Source: Variovorax sp. ZS18.2.2 (GTDB lineage Bacteria > Pseudomonadota > Gammaproteobacteria > Burkholderiales > Burkholderiaceae_C). From it: 64,000 nt of DNA. Where the stretch lies: NCBI RefSeq assembly GCF_024701975.1, contig NZ_JANLNM010000005.1:62001-126000 (forward strand), written 5' to 3'. The position numbers and the translations under genes are program-made. The notes below the pieces were generated by a model. That model did no database searches, had not been told where the DNA came from, and saw only the letters and a program-made list of their open reading frames with translations. Of this stretch, positions 15,847 to 24,656 are shown one piece after another; position 1 is the stretch's first letter, and each line of letters opens with the position of its first letter.

Positions 15847-16491
15847 ATGAGCACTCCGTCCATCACCGAAAGCGAGTTGCGCCAAGCGGTGCGCTCGCGA
15901 CTGCTCGCAGACGCCGCCAAGTCGGGTGGGAGGCTCTTCGAAGAGCTCGGGATCGAAGGTGGGGAGGCGCGAGTGGACTTGGCGCTGGTGGATACACAGC
16001 TCAGCGCTTTCGAGCTGAAGAGCGATCTCGACTCGTTCTCGCGTCTGCACAACCAGATTCATGCCTACAACCGCGTCTTCGACCGAGTGACCCTGGTCAC
16101 GGGGCCGGTCTATTCCGAGGCCAGTCTGGCCTTGATGCCCGCGTGGTGGGGAGTCTGGTCAGCCCTGCGCCGTACGGATGGCACGCTCGCGCTGCGCGTG
16201 CTGCGCAAGCCGAAGGCCAATCCGGTGCAGGACCGCCTGAGTATGGCCATGCTGTTGTGGCGCGCCGAATGCATCGAAACGCTGGCGTCGCACAGGGGCG
16301 AGCTGCCTCCCAAGCGGGCCACGAAGTTCGAATTGCAAGAAATGCTCGCGCGGGAACTGAGCATGCGCACGTTGCGCGAAGCCGTCACCAGTTTGCTCCG
16401 CAAACGACAGTCGGGTTTCTTGCCGTCGACTTCGCTCGCATCAGCTGGCACTTCGGATGCCGTCGCCTTCGCTCTGAACTGCTTGGCATAA
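15847..16491 (+). CDS. sce7726 family protein, PD-(D/E)XK nuclease-like
   Basis: The 214-residue protein starts MSTPSITESELRQAV and contains EELGIEGGEARVDLALVD, then SAFELKSDLDSF. The E...D...ExK arrangement matches the PD-(D/E)XK nuclease core seen in sce7726-type proteins. A second in-frame ATG at 15838 overlaps the palindromic promoter, so I prefer 15847. It is followed by a Beta_protein-family gene, the usual partner type. DNA or RNA cleavage is an inference from the fold. Confidence 0.75.
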   Translation: MSTPSITESELRQAVRSRLLADAAKSGGRLFEELGIEGGEARVDLALVDTQLSAFELKSDLDSFSRLHNQIHAYNRVFDRVTLVTGPVYSEASLALMPAWWGVWSALRRTDGTLALRVLRKPKANPVQDRLSMAMLLWRAECIETLASHRGELPPKRATKFELQEMLARELSMRTLREAVTSLLRKRQSGFLPSTSLASAGTSDAVAFALNCLA

Positions 16492-16635
16492 GCCATAGCG
16501 CGTGCGCCAAGGCTGGCAAAACACTGTGCCCGTCCGCGCGTGGAAACTGCGGCATTGATGTATCCGGGGAAATCCCGTAATCCAGTGTAAGCAACCGTGA
16601 CGTACCCTCTAGGCACAAAGAGTCTGGAGGGACCA

Positions 16636-17679
16636 ATGCCTGCGATATGGAAATACCTGCCCATCCTGAAATGGAAGCAGGGGGAACGAATCGCCTTGAG
16701 CAAGCTCACGGGCGCTCAATGGGATGGGATGGTCCCGTTGATCGAAATTCTTCCCATCGACCCCAAGAAGGGGACCCTCTCCGAAACGCTGGTGCCTTAC
16801 ATCACCAAGATTGGAGGGCAAATGGCCAAATCGATTCCGGAGGGCACGCCAATCGCGATCGACATTCGGTACTTCATGCCCACCTACGCAAAACAGACCC
16901 AGGTGCTCACCTCGATCTGCAAGCGGCTGTCGGCGCTGACCGGTCGTCAGATCATCCCGGTCATCACGGAGGCGATGGTTGCGCGTCCGGCAGACCTACC
17001 GGATCTCACCAAGGCCTTCGAGGTCTTCGTGCTCCGGATCCAGACACACGGCGTGACCTCCGACCAGGTTAAGGATTTTGTCAAAGTCGTGGTCGGCGCG
17101 GGTATCGCCAAGTCGAGACTTCATCTGCTCGTCGATCAGTTCTCGATCGTGGGTGTCGCCCCCGCGGCGTGCATCGCGGCCGTACAGCCTTATCTTGACG
17201 AGGCGCTTGCCGCCGGGTGCAGCAGCACCACGCTCGCCGGTGGCTCATTCCCGCTGAACCTCGTGGGCCGCAAGCAAGGTCTCCACGACATCGAGCGCGT
17301 TGAATGGAAAGCTTGGAAGGCGGTGGTTGCCAAACCTGCATACGCAAAGGTGCTGTTCAGCGACTACACCGTGAGCAACCCGGCCCCTGCGCCAGACATC
17401 GACCCCACCATGATGAATCCGTCAGTGGCCATCCGCTATGCCAGCGACGGCTTCTGGCGCTTGTTCAAGGCTGGCGGCTTCAAGAAGGGGAAGCAGGATC
17501 AATACAAGAACCTTTGCATCCTGCTCAAAGGCGATCCCGTGTATTCAGGTGCCGCGTTCAGCTTCGGCGACGATTGCTACGACAAAGCGTCCGTCGGCGT
17601 GCTCGGCAATGGCAACCCGACCAGTTGGCGGCGCGATGCCGCGAGTCACCACCTGGTGTTCACATCGTCGGCCATATGA
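16636..17679 (+). CDS. Beta_protein family (sce7725-like) protein
   Basis: The 347-residue protein begins MPAIWKYLPILKWKQGERIA, followed by PLIEILP, the N-terminal signature of the Beta_protein family (named after a phage T4 protein). Later segments include VFVLRIQTHGV, LHLLVDQFSI and FSDYTVSNP. The ATG at 16636 has TGGAGGG upstream; the longer in-frame start lacks one. Proteins of this kind are found next to sce7726-like nucleases in many genomes; function is not established. It is likely co-transcribed with the nuclease, 144 bases upstream. Confidence 0.75.
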   Translation: MPAIWKYLPILKWKQGERIALSKLTGAQWDGMVPLIEILPIDPKKGTLSETLVPYITKIGGQMAKSIPEGTPIAIDIRYFMPTYAKQTQVLTSICKRLSALTGRQIIPVITEAMVARPADLPDLTKAFEVFVLRIQTHGVTSDQVKDFVKVVVGAGIAKSRLHLLVDQFSIVGVAPAACIAAVQPYLDEALAAGCSSTTLAGGSFPLNLVGRKQGLHDIERVEWKAWKAVVAKPAYAKVLFSDYTVSNPAPAPDIDPTMMNPSVAIRYASDGFWRLFKAGGFKKGKQDQYKNLCILLKGDPVYSGAAFSFGDDCYDKASVGVLGNGNPTSWRRDAASHHLVFTSSAI

Positions 17680-17790
17680 GACAGCGGTACTGATCCGGTC
17701 GCCTTCTTTTTCCTCATGCAGCACTCGCGCACGCACTCTGCAGCCCGACGTGCATCCTCACCCCTGCGATACCAACCCTCAAGGAACAAC

Positions 17791-18093
17791 ATGCCCCAAC
17801 TTGCAAAAGCCGACTTGCACTACACGGACTACAGCTGGACGGCCGTTCCCGGAGACGATCCGACCAAGGTCAAGGCAGATTCGGATCGGTTGAGCCGCAA
17901 GGAAGGTTACGAAGTCCTTGACTACCTCAACTCGTTTGTCGGACCGGAGAAGGCCGATCTGTCCAAGGCAACACGGCTCATCATCGAATGGATCGTGCAT
18001 GAAAAGTTGCCGTCGAATGTTCAAGGAAGAACCAAGGTCACGGCGTGGATCGTTGAAAACTTTCCCACTCTCAGACCCAGCTATCCGCGGTAG
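17791..18093 (+). CDS. Small protein of unknown function, third gene of the sce7726 module
   Basis: The 100-residue protein (starts MPQLAKADLHYTDYSW) contains the helical-looking segment SRKEGYEVLDYLNSFV and ends near FPTLRPSYPR. AAGGAAC precedes the ATG. It is soluble and lacks a signal peptide. I do not recognise the family. Its place after the Beta_protein gene on the same strand suggests it belongs to that module. Confidence 0.6.
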   Translation: MPQLAKADLHYTDYSWTAVPGDDPTKVKADSDRLSRKEGYEVLDYLNSFVGPEKADLSKATRLIIEWIVHEKLPSNVQGRTKVTAWIVENFPTLRPSYPR

Positions 18094-18132
18094 TGACGGC
18101 CTCTCGCGACGGCATGTCCACCCGCGTCGCCC

Positions 18133-18633
18133 TCAAGATCCTGTGGCGGCCGCGACCTTGACCTTGCCGACCATGCCGGCTTGGTAGTGTCCCGCGATGA
18201 GACAGGCGAAATCAAATTCGCCCGCCCGGTTGAAGGTCCAGACGATCTCGCCGGTCTTGCCAGGAGCGACATGCGCCATATAGGGCTCGGAATGCTCCAT
18301 GCCCGGGAACTTCATCATGAGCGCGGCATGTTCGTCGAGCTCCTTCTTCGTGCCGATCACGAACTCGTGCATGACCTGTCCTTCATTGCGAATGGACAAC
18401 CGGACGGTCTCGCCCTGCTTGACCTGGATGCGATCAGGTGTGAAGCGCATGCCGTCACTCATCTTGAATTCCAGCGTTCGCTTGGCCGCGCTCGCGTCGC
18501 CTGCGATGCCCCAACTCTTTTGTTCCTTGCGTGTCGGTCCGCTCGGCGCGCTGTGGTCCTCATCGCCGTGTGCAAGGGCCAGGCCCGAAAACGCCAGGGT
18601 GCTGGCGAGCACCAATGTCTTGATCGATTTCAT
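18133..18633 (-). CDS. copI: CopI-like periplasmic cupredoxin
   Basis: The 166-residue protein has a signal peptide (MKSIKTLVLASTLAFSGLAL) and a mature N-terminus AHGDEDHS. The cupredoxin domain has type 1 copper ligands: His in VMHEFVIG, and C-x4-H-x4-M in CLIAGHYQAGM. Met-rich HAALMMKFPGMEH may bind Cu(I). This matches copper-resistance cuproproteins of the CopI type, which handle periplasmic copper. It stands alone downstream of the ABC-transporter operon, on the same strand, with a 62-base gap. Confidence 0.85.
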   Translation of the reverse strand: MKSIKTLVLASTLAFSGLALAHGDEDHSAPSGPTRKEQKSWGIAGDASAAKRTLEFKMSDGMRFTPDRIQVKQGETVRLSIRNEGQVMHEFVIGTKKELDEHAALMMKFPGMEHSEPYMAHVAPGKTGEIVWTFNRAGEFDFACLIAGHYQAGMVGKVKVAAATGS

Positions 18634-18695
18634 GTGAATCCTTTTGGGGGGTGGTTGGGCACGTCTGGAAAGGGTTCTCGATGGTTCTTCGACTC

Positions 18696-19439
18696 TCAGT
18701 GCGCGAGGATCTTGGAGAGGAAGTCTTGCGCGCGCGGTGCCCGGCTCTCGGGACGCCCGAAGAACTCTTCGCACGAGCAGTCCTCAACGATGCGCCCTTG
18801 GTCCATGAAGATCACCCGGTCGCTGACCTGCCGGGCAAACCCCATCTCGTGGGTCACCACCATCATCGTCATGCCTTCGCGCGCGAGCTTCACCATGACA
18901 TCGAGCACCTCGCCCACCATCTCTGGGTCGAGCGCCGAGGTCGGCTCGTCGAACAGCATGACGATCGGGTCCATCGACAGCGCCCGCGCTATGGCGACGC
19001 GCTGTTGCTGGCCACCGGAGAGCTGGCCTGGGAACTTGTCCTTGTGGATCGACAAGCCCACGCGATCGAGCATGCGCAGTCCACGCGCGACCGCTTCTGC
19101 ACGCGAGCGCTTGAGCACCTGAACTTGCGCCAGCACGAGGTTCTCTGTCACGCTCAGATGGGGAAAGAGCTCGAAGTGCTGGAACACCATGCCGACCCGA
19201 GAGCGCAGCTTCGGTAGATCGGTCTTGGGATCGCAGACCTGGATGCCATTGACCGTGATGCTGCCGCGTTGAACGGGCTCCAGTGCGTTGACCGTCTTGA
19301 TGAGCGTGGATTTGCCGGAGCCGGAGGGGCCGCAGACCACGACCACTTCGCCCTCGCGAACATGGGTGCTGCAATCCGTGAGCACCGCGAACTGGCCATA
19401 CCACTTGGAGACGTCGTTGATTTCGATCATTGCGTTCAT
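18696..19439 (-). CDS. gltL: Polar amino-acid ABC transporter ATP-binding protein
   Basis: The 247-residue protein has Walker A GPSGSGKST, the signature LSGGQQQR, Walker B IVMLFDEPTSALDPE and the switch His in VVTHEMG. Sequence is typical of GltL/GlnQ ATPases energising import of polar amino acids. Its ATG directly follows the permease stop (TGAATG), the last gene of the glt-type operon. Confidence 0.95.
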   Translation of the reverse strand: MNAMIEINDVSKWYGQFAVLTDCSTHVREGEVVVVCGPSGSGKSTLIKTVNALEPVQRGSITVNGIQVCDPKTDLPKLRSRVGMVFQHFELFPHLSVTENLVLAQVQVLKRSRAEAVARGLRMLDRVGLSIHKDKFPGQLSGGQQQRVAIARALSMDPIVMLFDEPTSALDPEMVGEVLDVMVKLAREGMTMMVVTHEMGFARQVSDRVIFMDQGRIVEDCSCEEFFGRPESRAPRAQDFLSKILAH

Positions 19440-20132
19440 TCAGATCGCCGCTGCGGCCTTGCGCCGCTGCAGCCAGGTGACCCACCAGGCGCCTGCTGTG
19501 CACAGCACCAGGTAGACGACGGCGACCAGGATGTAGACCTCGACCACGCGCCCGTCACGTTGTCCCACCTTGCTGGCTGCCCCGAGGAAGTCGTTCAGGC
19601 TGATCACGTAGACCAGCGACGTGTCCTTGAGCAGGGCGATGGTCTGGTTGATGAGCGAGGGCGTCATGTTGCGAAACGCCTGCGGCAGGATCACATGCCG
19701 CATGGCCTGCCACGGCGACATCCCCAAGGATTGCGCCGCCTGCATCTGGCCTGCGCGCACGCTGCCGATGCCAGCGCGGATGATCTCGCAGTAGTAGGCG
19801 GACTCCGCGAGCACGAACGCCACGAGTGCGGCATAGATCGGACCGACGCTGAGGTTGGGGTCCCCGGTCACGCTGCGCAGCACCACCGGCATCAGGAAAT
19901 AGATCCACAGGATCGTGAGGATCAGCGGGATCGAGCGGAACAGGTTCACATACCCCGCCACGAGGGCCGCCACCGGCCGTGGCGCGAAGATTCGGGTGAT
20001 CGCCAGCAGGGTTCCAAGACCGATACCGGCCGCCATGGCGGCCACTACAAGGAAGGCAGTCATCTGCAGGCCCTGCAGCAGGTAGGGCCAGGCGCGCTGC
20101 AGGGATACCCAGTCGAAGTCGTAGCCCATCAC
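19440..20132 (-). CDS. gltK: Polar amino-acid ABC transporter permease
   Basis: The 230-residue inner-membrane permease begins MMGYDFDWVSLQRAWPYLLQ and has the EAA-type coupling motif (CEIIRAGIGSVRAGQMQAAQ, then SLGMSPWQAMRHVILPQAF) that contacts the ATPase. Its start overlaps the gltJ-type permease by four bases. With gltJ it should form the channel heterodimer. Confidence 0.93.
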   Translation of the reverse strand: MMGYDFDWVSLQRAWPYLLQGLQMTAFLVVAAMAAGIGLGTLLAITRIFAPRPVAALVAGYVNLFRSIPLILTILWIYFLMPVVLRSVTGDPNLSVGPIYAALVAFVLAESAYYCEIIRAGIGSVRAGQMQAAQSLGMSPWQAMRHVILPQAFRNMTPSLINQTIALLKDTSLVYVISLNDFLGAASKVGQRDGRVVEVYILVAVVYLVLCTAGAWWVTWLQRRKAAAAI

Positions 20133-20866
20133 GCGGTTCCCAGCAATCCGGGCACCCGTGCCCGGCGTTCGATATGGCGCATCAGCACGATCACGCCGTA
20201 AGTGATCACCATGTAGATGAGCGTCGCCGCAATGAAGGCCTCGAACGGATGGGCACTGAATTCACTGAGCTGGCGCGTCTGCCCGGTCAGCTCCATGAGT
20301 CCGATCGTGAGCGCGACGGCCGAGTTCTTGAACACGTTCAGGAAGTCCGAGGTCAGCGGTGGGATGACGATGCGAAGGGCCTGCGGCAGGATCACATGCC
20401 GGTAGGCCGCTGCGGTCCCCAGGCCGAGCGCCATGGCTGCCTGCTTCTGGCTGCGCGGCACCGACTCGATGCCCGCACGCACCTGCTCGGCCGCCTTCGC
20501 AGCCGTGTAGAGGGTGAGGCCCACCAGCACGGTCAAGAACTGGTTCGTGGTCGGGTTCATCTGCTTGAGCGCATTGCCCCATTCGAGGGGTAGCAGTTCC
20601 GGCACGACGAAGTACCAGAGAAACAGTTGCACGAGCAACGGCGTATTGCGAAAACAGTGGATGTACACCGTGGACAGGTAGCGCGCGGCCCGATGGGGCA
20701 GGGTCCGTGCAACGCCGGCGATCAGGCCGAGGCCCAGCGCCAGCGTCCAGGCCAGCAAGGACAGCGCCACTGTCCACAGCAATCCGCGCAGCAGCATCAA
20801 GCCGTACAGGCCCTCACCCGTGACCGAGGGTTTGAAGAAGATCAGCCAGTCCCAGCTGTAGTGCAT
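20129..20866 (-). CDS. gltJ: Polar amino-acid ABC transporter permease
   Basis: The 245-residue permease starts MHYSWDWLIFFKPSV, as in GltJ proteins, and carries AAEQVRAGIESVPRSQKQAA followed by ALGLGTAAAYRHVILPQALR, the EAA loop. Several hydrophobic segments span the protein. It is separated from the binding-protein gene by 57 bases and overlaps gltK. Partner of the other permease in a His/Glu/Gln-type importer. Confidence 0.93.
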   Translation of the reverse strand: MHYSWDWLIFFKPSVTGEGLYGLMLLRGLLWTVALSLLAWTLALGLGLIAGVARTLPHRAARYLSTVYIHCFRNTPLLVQLFLWYFVVPELLPLEWGNALKQMNPTTNQFLTVLVGLTLYTAAKAAEQVRAGIESVPRSQKQAAMALGLGTAAAYRHVILPQALRIVIPPLTSDFLNVFKNSAVALTIGLMELTGQTRQLSEFSAHPFEAFIAATLIYMVITYGVIVLMRHIERRARVPGLLGTA

Positions 20867-20923
20867 CGCGAAAACTATTTAGACGGTTCGTGAGAAGGTC
20901 GTCGAACGTGTGACGTCGTCGCC

Positions 20924-21850
20924 TTACAGCGGCTGGTCGTTCGGATGACGCAGGAGCTCTTGCATGTCGGGCGACATTGGGAAGTTGACCGTCACGCTGC
21001 CCTTTACGGCAATGGGCTTGAGGAAGTACTTCTCGTACAGCGAGGCAAACTCGCCGGAGCGCATCATCCCGGTGATCACGCCGTCGACCAGCTTCTTGAA
21101 AGCCACGTCCCCCTTTCGCAGCATGCAGCCGTAGGCTTCCTTCTGCTGCGGCACACCGACTACCTCCCAGTCTGCGGGGTTCCTGGCGCGGGCGATGTTG
21201 CTGAAGAGAATGATGTCGTCCTGCGTTGCCGCTACGGCGCGTCCCGTCTCCACGGTCAAGAAGTTCTCGTTGATGTCCTTGGCCAGGATGATGTTGATGC
21301 CCCACTTGTTCTTCTCGTTGAGCTGCCGCAGCATGCGCTCCGCGGTGGTGCCTGCACTGACCACGACGTTCTTGCCGACCAGGTCGGACCAGTGCTTGAT
21401 GCCGGAGTTCTTGCGCACCAGAAGCCGCGCGCCAACGACGAAGAACGTCGTCGAGAACGACACCTGGTTCTGGCGCTCCGCGTTGTTCGTCGTCGAGCTG
21501 CACTCCAGGTCGACGGTCTGGTTGGCCACCAGCGGAATGCGCGTCTGCGGCGTGACTTCCAGGGTCTTGACCTCCAACTTCGCAAGCTTGAGCTCCTTCT
21601 TGACCTGGTCGACCACGCGTTGCGCAATCTCCCAGGCAAAGCCCGCCTGCTTGTTGTTGTCGTCCAGGTAGTTGAACGGGATGGAAGCGCCACGCGTGGC
21701 CACCGTGATCGTCCCGGTGTCCTTGATCTTCTTGAGCGTGCCATCCAGCGGCTGCGCGGTTTGCGCGGCGACACTGGCGCACAGCGCGAGGCCGACAACA
21801 GCGAGGAAGGGGCGGATCAGCGCAGTGTGAATGGTCGGCTTGAGGGTCAT
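20924..21850 (-). CDS. gltI: Periplasmic amino-acid-binding protein
   Basis: The 308-residue solute-binding protein (family 3) has a signal peptide (LIRPFLAVVGLALCASVAAQ) and the usual blocks: GTLKKIKDTGTITVATRG, QTVDLECSSTTNNAERQ, and SLYEKYFLKP. It resembles GltI (glutamate/aspartate). Being 22 bases downstream of a PLP-dependent sulphur-amino-acid lyase gene, the ligand could instead be a sulphur amino acid; the sequence alone does not decide. Confidence 0.9.
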   Translation of the reverse strand: MTLKPTIHTALIRPFLAVVGLALCASVAAQTAQPLDGTLKKIKDTGTITVATRGASIPFNYLDDNNKQAGFAWEIAQRVVDQVKKELKLAKLEVKTLEVTPQTRIPLVANQTVDLECSSTTNNAERQNQVSFSTTFFVVGARLLVRKNSGIKHWSDLVGKNVVVSAGTTAERMLRQLNEKNKWGINIILAKDINENFLTVETGRAVAATQDDIILFSNIARARNPADWEVVGVPQQKEAYGCMLRKGDVAFKKLVDGVITGMMRSGEFASLYEKYFLKPIAVKGSVTVNFPMSPDMQELLRHPNDQPL

Positions 21851-21872
21851 CGCGTGCTCCAGGTATCGTGAA

Positions 21873-23042
21873 TCAAAGGTTGAAACTCGTTTCGCAGGCG
21901 CTCAAGGCGCCATGCAGTTCATCAAGCAGCGCTTGGGGATCATCCAGGCCGATCGACAGGCGGATGACCGGGCCTTGAACATCACAGAAGTTTCGTTTGG
22001 CCAGCTCTTCCGCCGGATAGAAGGCCGCGATGCTGCGCACGCCGCCCCAGCTCGCGCCGATCGAGAACAGCTTCAGGTGCCCGAACAGTGCCCGGTAGGC
22101 GTCGTAGGGTCCATCCACAAGCTGCATCGACATCACGCAGCCGGACTGCTTGAAGTCACGCGCCCAGAGCACATGGTCCGGCGCGCCGGGCAGCGCCGGA
22201 AAGAGCATCCGGCGCACCAGAGGGTGCGTAGCGAGTCGCTCGGCGATCAACTGTGCGCTGGTGGCCTGGCGCTCCATGCGCACCTGCATCGTGTCGAGGC
22301 CTCGTGCAACCAGGAAGCAGTCCTCCGGGCTCACGGCCAGTCCCATCTGCGACTGCAGGCCGCGCAAGGACTTGTACAGGCCTTCGTCATTGGTCGCGAT
22401 GCTGCCCATCAACACGTCCGAATGACCCCCCATGTACTTGGTGCAGGCGTGAATGCACAGGTCGACGCCATGTGCCAAGGCCGCGAATCCCAACGGACTG
22501 GCCCAGGTGTTGTCGATGGCCGTGAGCACGCCGCGCTCACGCGCCACGGCGGTGATGGCCGGCACGTCTTCCACTTCCATCGTCACCGTGCCGGGAGACT
22601 CCAGCCAGATGAGGCGCGTGTTGGGGCGCACCAGGGAGCCGATGCCCGCGCCGATCCGCGGCGGATAGAACTCGACCTCGATGCCGAGCGCCTGCAGCCG
22701 CTCGACGGCGAAGGACTTGGCCAGGCCGTAGGCGGCGTCGGTCATCAGCAGGTGATCACCCTTCTTGAGCAACGCCAGGAGCGCACTGCAGATCGCCGCC
22801 TGCCCGGAGGGAAAGACGACGCAATGTGCGGCGCCATCCAGTTCGGCGATGCGTGTCTCCAAGGCGCGCTGCGTCGGCGTGCCAGTCGTGCCATAGCTGA
22901 AACCATCCGGCAGACGGGTGCGGCGATTCACGAAATCGTCGAGCGAATCGAAGACGACGGTGGAGGCACGCCACACCGGGGGGGCCAGGCTGGCGAATGC
23001 GCCCCGAGGAGAGGCGTCGAGATTGGAAATGGGAGAGTTCAC
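21873..23042 (-). CDS. metC: Cys/Met metabolism PLP-dependent lyase (MetC-like)
   Basis: The 389-residue enzyme belongs to the Cys/Met metabolism family (cystathionine beta-lyase, methionine gamma-lyase and relatives). Visible sites are YGTTGTPTQRALE, FPSGQAAICSALLAL, AIDNTWASPLGF and the PLP lysine in CTKYMGGHSDVLMG. GASWGGVRSIAAFYP near the C-terminus resembles MetC. It lies between a periplasmic-protein gene and the gltIJKL-type transporter, so it probably degrades the imported amino acid. Which substrate it cleaves is not determinable here. Confidence 0.88.
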   Translation of the reverse strand: MNSPISNLDASPRGAFASLAPPVWRASTVVFDSLDDFVNRRTRLPDGFSYGTTGTPTQRALETRIAELDGAAHCVVFPSGQAAICSALLALLKKGDHLLMTDAAYGLAKSFAVERLQALGIEVEFYPPRIGAGIGSLVRPNTRLIWLESPGTVTMEVEDVPAITAVARERGVLTAIDNTWASPLGFAALAHGVDLCIHACTKYMGGHSDVLMGSIATNDEGLYKSLRGLQSQMGLAVSPEDCFLVARGLDTMQVRMERQATSAQLIAERLATHPLVRRMLFPALPGAPDHVLWARDFKQSGCVMSMQLVDGPYDAYRALFGHLKLFSIGASWGGVRSIAAFYPAEELAKRNFCDVQGPVIRLSIGLDDPQALLDELHGALSACETSFNL

Positions 23043-23075
23043 GATAGAAGACGGAGCTGTTCGTTGGAAGTGCGA

Positions 23076-23528
23076 TCAGTTGGCGGGTGCGGATTCGATG
23101 AGCTGCAGCGCTTGCTTCATCTGATCGACGGCCATGTTCTCGAGATCGGTGTAGACCTTCATCTCCACCGACAGGCGGGCGAAGGTTTCCTTGGCCGCGG
23201 CGATCTTGGCCGGGTCGTTGGTCTTGGGGTTGGCCAGTGCAGCCTCCAGGCGCTTGTACTCGCTGGTGAGAAAGGCCGGTTGTTCGCCGATGGCGCGCAG
23301 GCCTGCGTTGGTCATCGAGCGGATGCGCAACACCATCTTCACATCCGACTGCTCCATCTCGCCCTGCGCGCGCTCCAGCGCAAGCTTCGCTGCAAGCGCT
23401 TGCTGGCTGTCCGGTTTCTTGGTGGCGGCGATGGTCTGGAATTTGGCGATGTCGCCGGAAAAATCGTGCGCCCACGCAGGTGCGGCACATGCCAGGACGG
23501 TCACTGCAAGAACTGTTTGAAGTTTCAT
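23076..23528 (-). CDS. Periplasmic helical protein of unknown function
   Basis: The 150-residue protein has a signal peptide (MKLQTVLAVTVLACAAPAWA, cut before HDFSG) and a mature part predicted mainly helical and charged (LERAQGEMEQSDVKMVLRIR, MKVYTDLENMAVDQMKQAL). No family recognised. It is the first gene of the lyase/ABC-transporter operon, diverging from a LysR regulator across 96 bases. A role in the same pathway or in periplasmic binding is possible. Confidence 0.65.
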   Translation of the reverse strand: MKLQTVLAVTVLACAAPAWAHDFSGDIAKFQTIAATKKPDSQQALAAKLALERAQGEMEQSDVKMVLRIRSMTNAGLRAIGEQPAFLTSEYKRLEAALANPKTNDPAKIAAAKETFARLSVEMKVYTDLENMAVDQMKQALQLIESAPAN

Positions 23529-23624
23529 GTCGCTTCTCCGGAAGGTGGCTGAAGACGCCAACTCTAGGACGATGGGGATAATCTGAATCGCACTCGAAAT
23601 TCTTTCTCCATAAGCGGTTGTTAT

Positions 23625-24563
23625 ATGTTGCTCCGAGAGATCGAGGTTTTCCGTTCCGTGATGTCCGTAGGCTCTGCGAGCAAGGCGGCGGCGCTCCTGG
23701 GCGTCACGCAGCCCGCCATCAGCCAGTCGTTGCGCAGACTCGAGGAATCGGCGGGATTCCCTCTGTTTCGCCGATTGCGAGGCCGTCTGCATCCGACGCC
23801 CGAAGCGCAAGCCTTGTTGGTCGAGGTCGAACGAGTCTTCGTGGGCCTGAGCAGCATCGAGCACCGCATGCGCAGCCTCAAGCGTTTCGGCGTCAACACG
23901 CTGCGCATGGCGGTCTACCCGGCCTTTGGCCTGACCTTCGTCCCTCGGGTTCTGTCGCGGCTGGTGGCCGAGCGCCGCGACAGCGACGCCCGGCCGCAAA
24001 TTTCGCTGCAGGTGCTCAGCTCGCGGGAGGTGCACGAGGCCGTCCTGGGGCGGCAGGTCGACTTCGGGCTGATGGCCGATGAGATGCCGACGACAGGCCT
24101 GGAGCATTCCGAGTTCGCGCGCTTTCCGGGTGTGGTGGTGATGCATGCGAAGCACCGCCTGACCAAGGCGAGAACCATCCAGCCGCATCAGCTTGCGGAA
24201 GAGCCATTCCTGGCGCTCAACCCCGAAGATGCATCCCGGCGGCGTCTGGAGCGGGCCTTGGCGGAGTGCAACGTCGGGTTGAGCGTGCTGGTCGAGACGC
24301 CCTACGCGGCGAGCGTGTGCGAAATGGCCTTGAGCGGAATGGGCATCGGCTTCGTCAACCCGGTCACCGCCATGGAATACGCCCAACGCGGTTTGGCCAT
24401 CCGTCCGCTGTCCCTGGAAGTCTCTTTCGCGGGGGTGTTGGTGCTTCCCCCTGGGCAGCCGCTGTCCGGCCTCGCCCTGCGAGTGCTTCAGCTCATGCGC
24501 ATCCAGTTGGCCGAAGACCAGAAGGCCCTCGCGAATCTTCTTAAACCCCGCGCCAAAGGTTGA
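23625..24563 (+). CDS. LysR family transcriptional regulator
   Basis: The 312-residue protein starts MLLREIEVFRSVMSVGSASK with a winged HTH (AALLGVTQPAISQSLRRLEE) and continues with a LysR substrate-binding domain. It diverges from the operon beginning at 23528, a classical arrangement for control of the neighbouring genes, so it probably responds to the amino acid handled by the lyase and transporter. The TTG/ATG choice is not critical; the ATG at 23625 directly precedes the HTH. Confidence 0.92.
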   Translation: MLLREIEVFRSVMSVGSASKAAALLGVTQPAISQSLRRLEESAGFPLFRRLRGRLHPTPEAQALLVEVERVFVGLSSIEHRMRSLKRFGVNTLRMAVYPAFGLTFVPRVLSRLVAERRDSDARPQISLQVLSSREVHEAVLGRQVDFGLMADEMPTTGLEHSEFARFPGVVVMHAKHRLTKARTIQPHQLAEEPFLALNPEDASRRRLERALAECNVGLSVLVETPYAASVCEMALSGMGIGFVNPVTAMEYAQRGLAIRPLSLEVSFAGVLVLPPGQPLSGLALRVLQLMRIQLAEDQKALANLLKPRAKG

Positions 24564-24656
24564 CTGCCAAACCGTCGATTACGGCATTCATGTTTGTGCA
24601 GGAATGGAGCTGGTATCGAAGCGCGCTGCAAAATGAACATAGGAAACCAGATCATC

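Noticed and set aside
21831..23552. Plus-strand open frame of over 570 codons
   Set aside because: Antisense to the PLP-dependent lyase gene, which has clear catalytic motifs.
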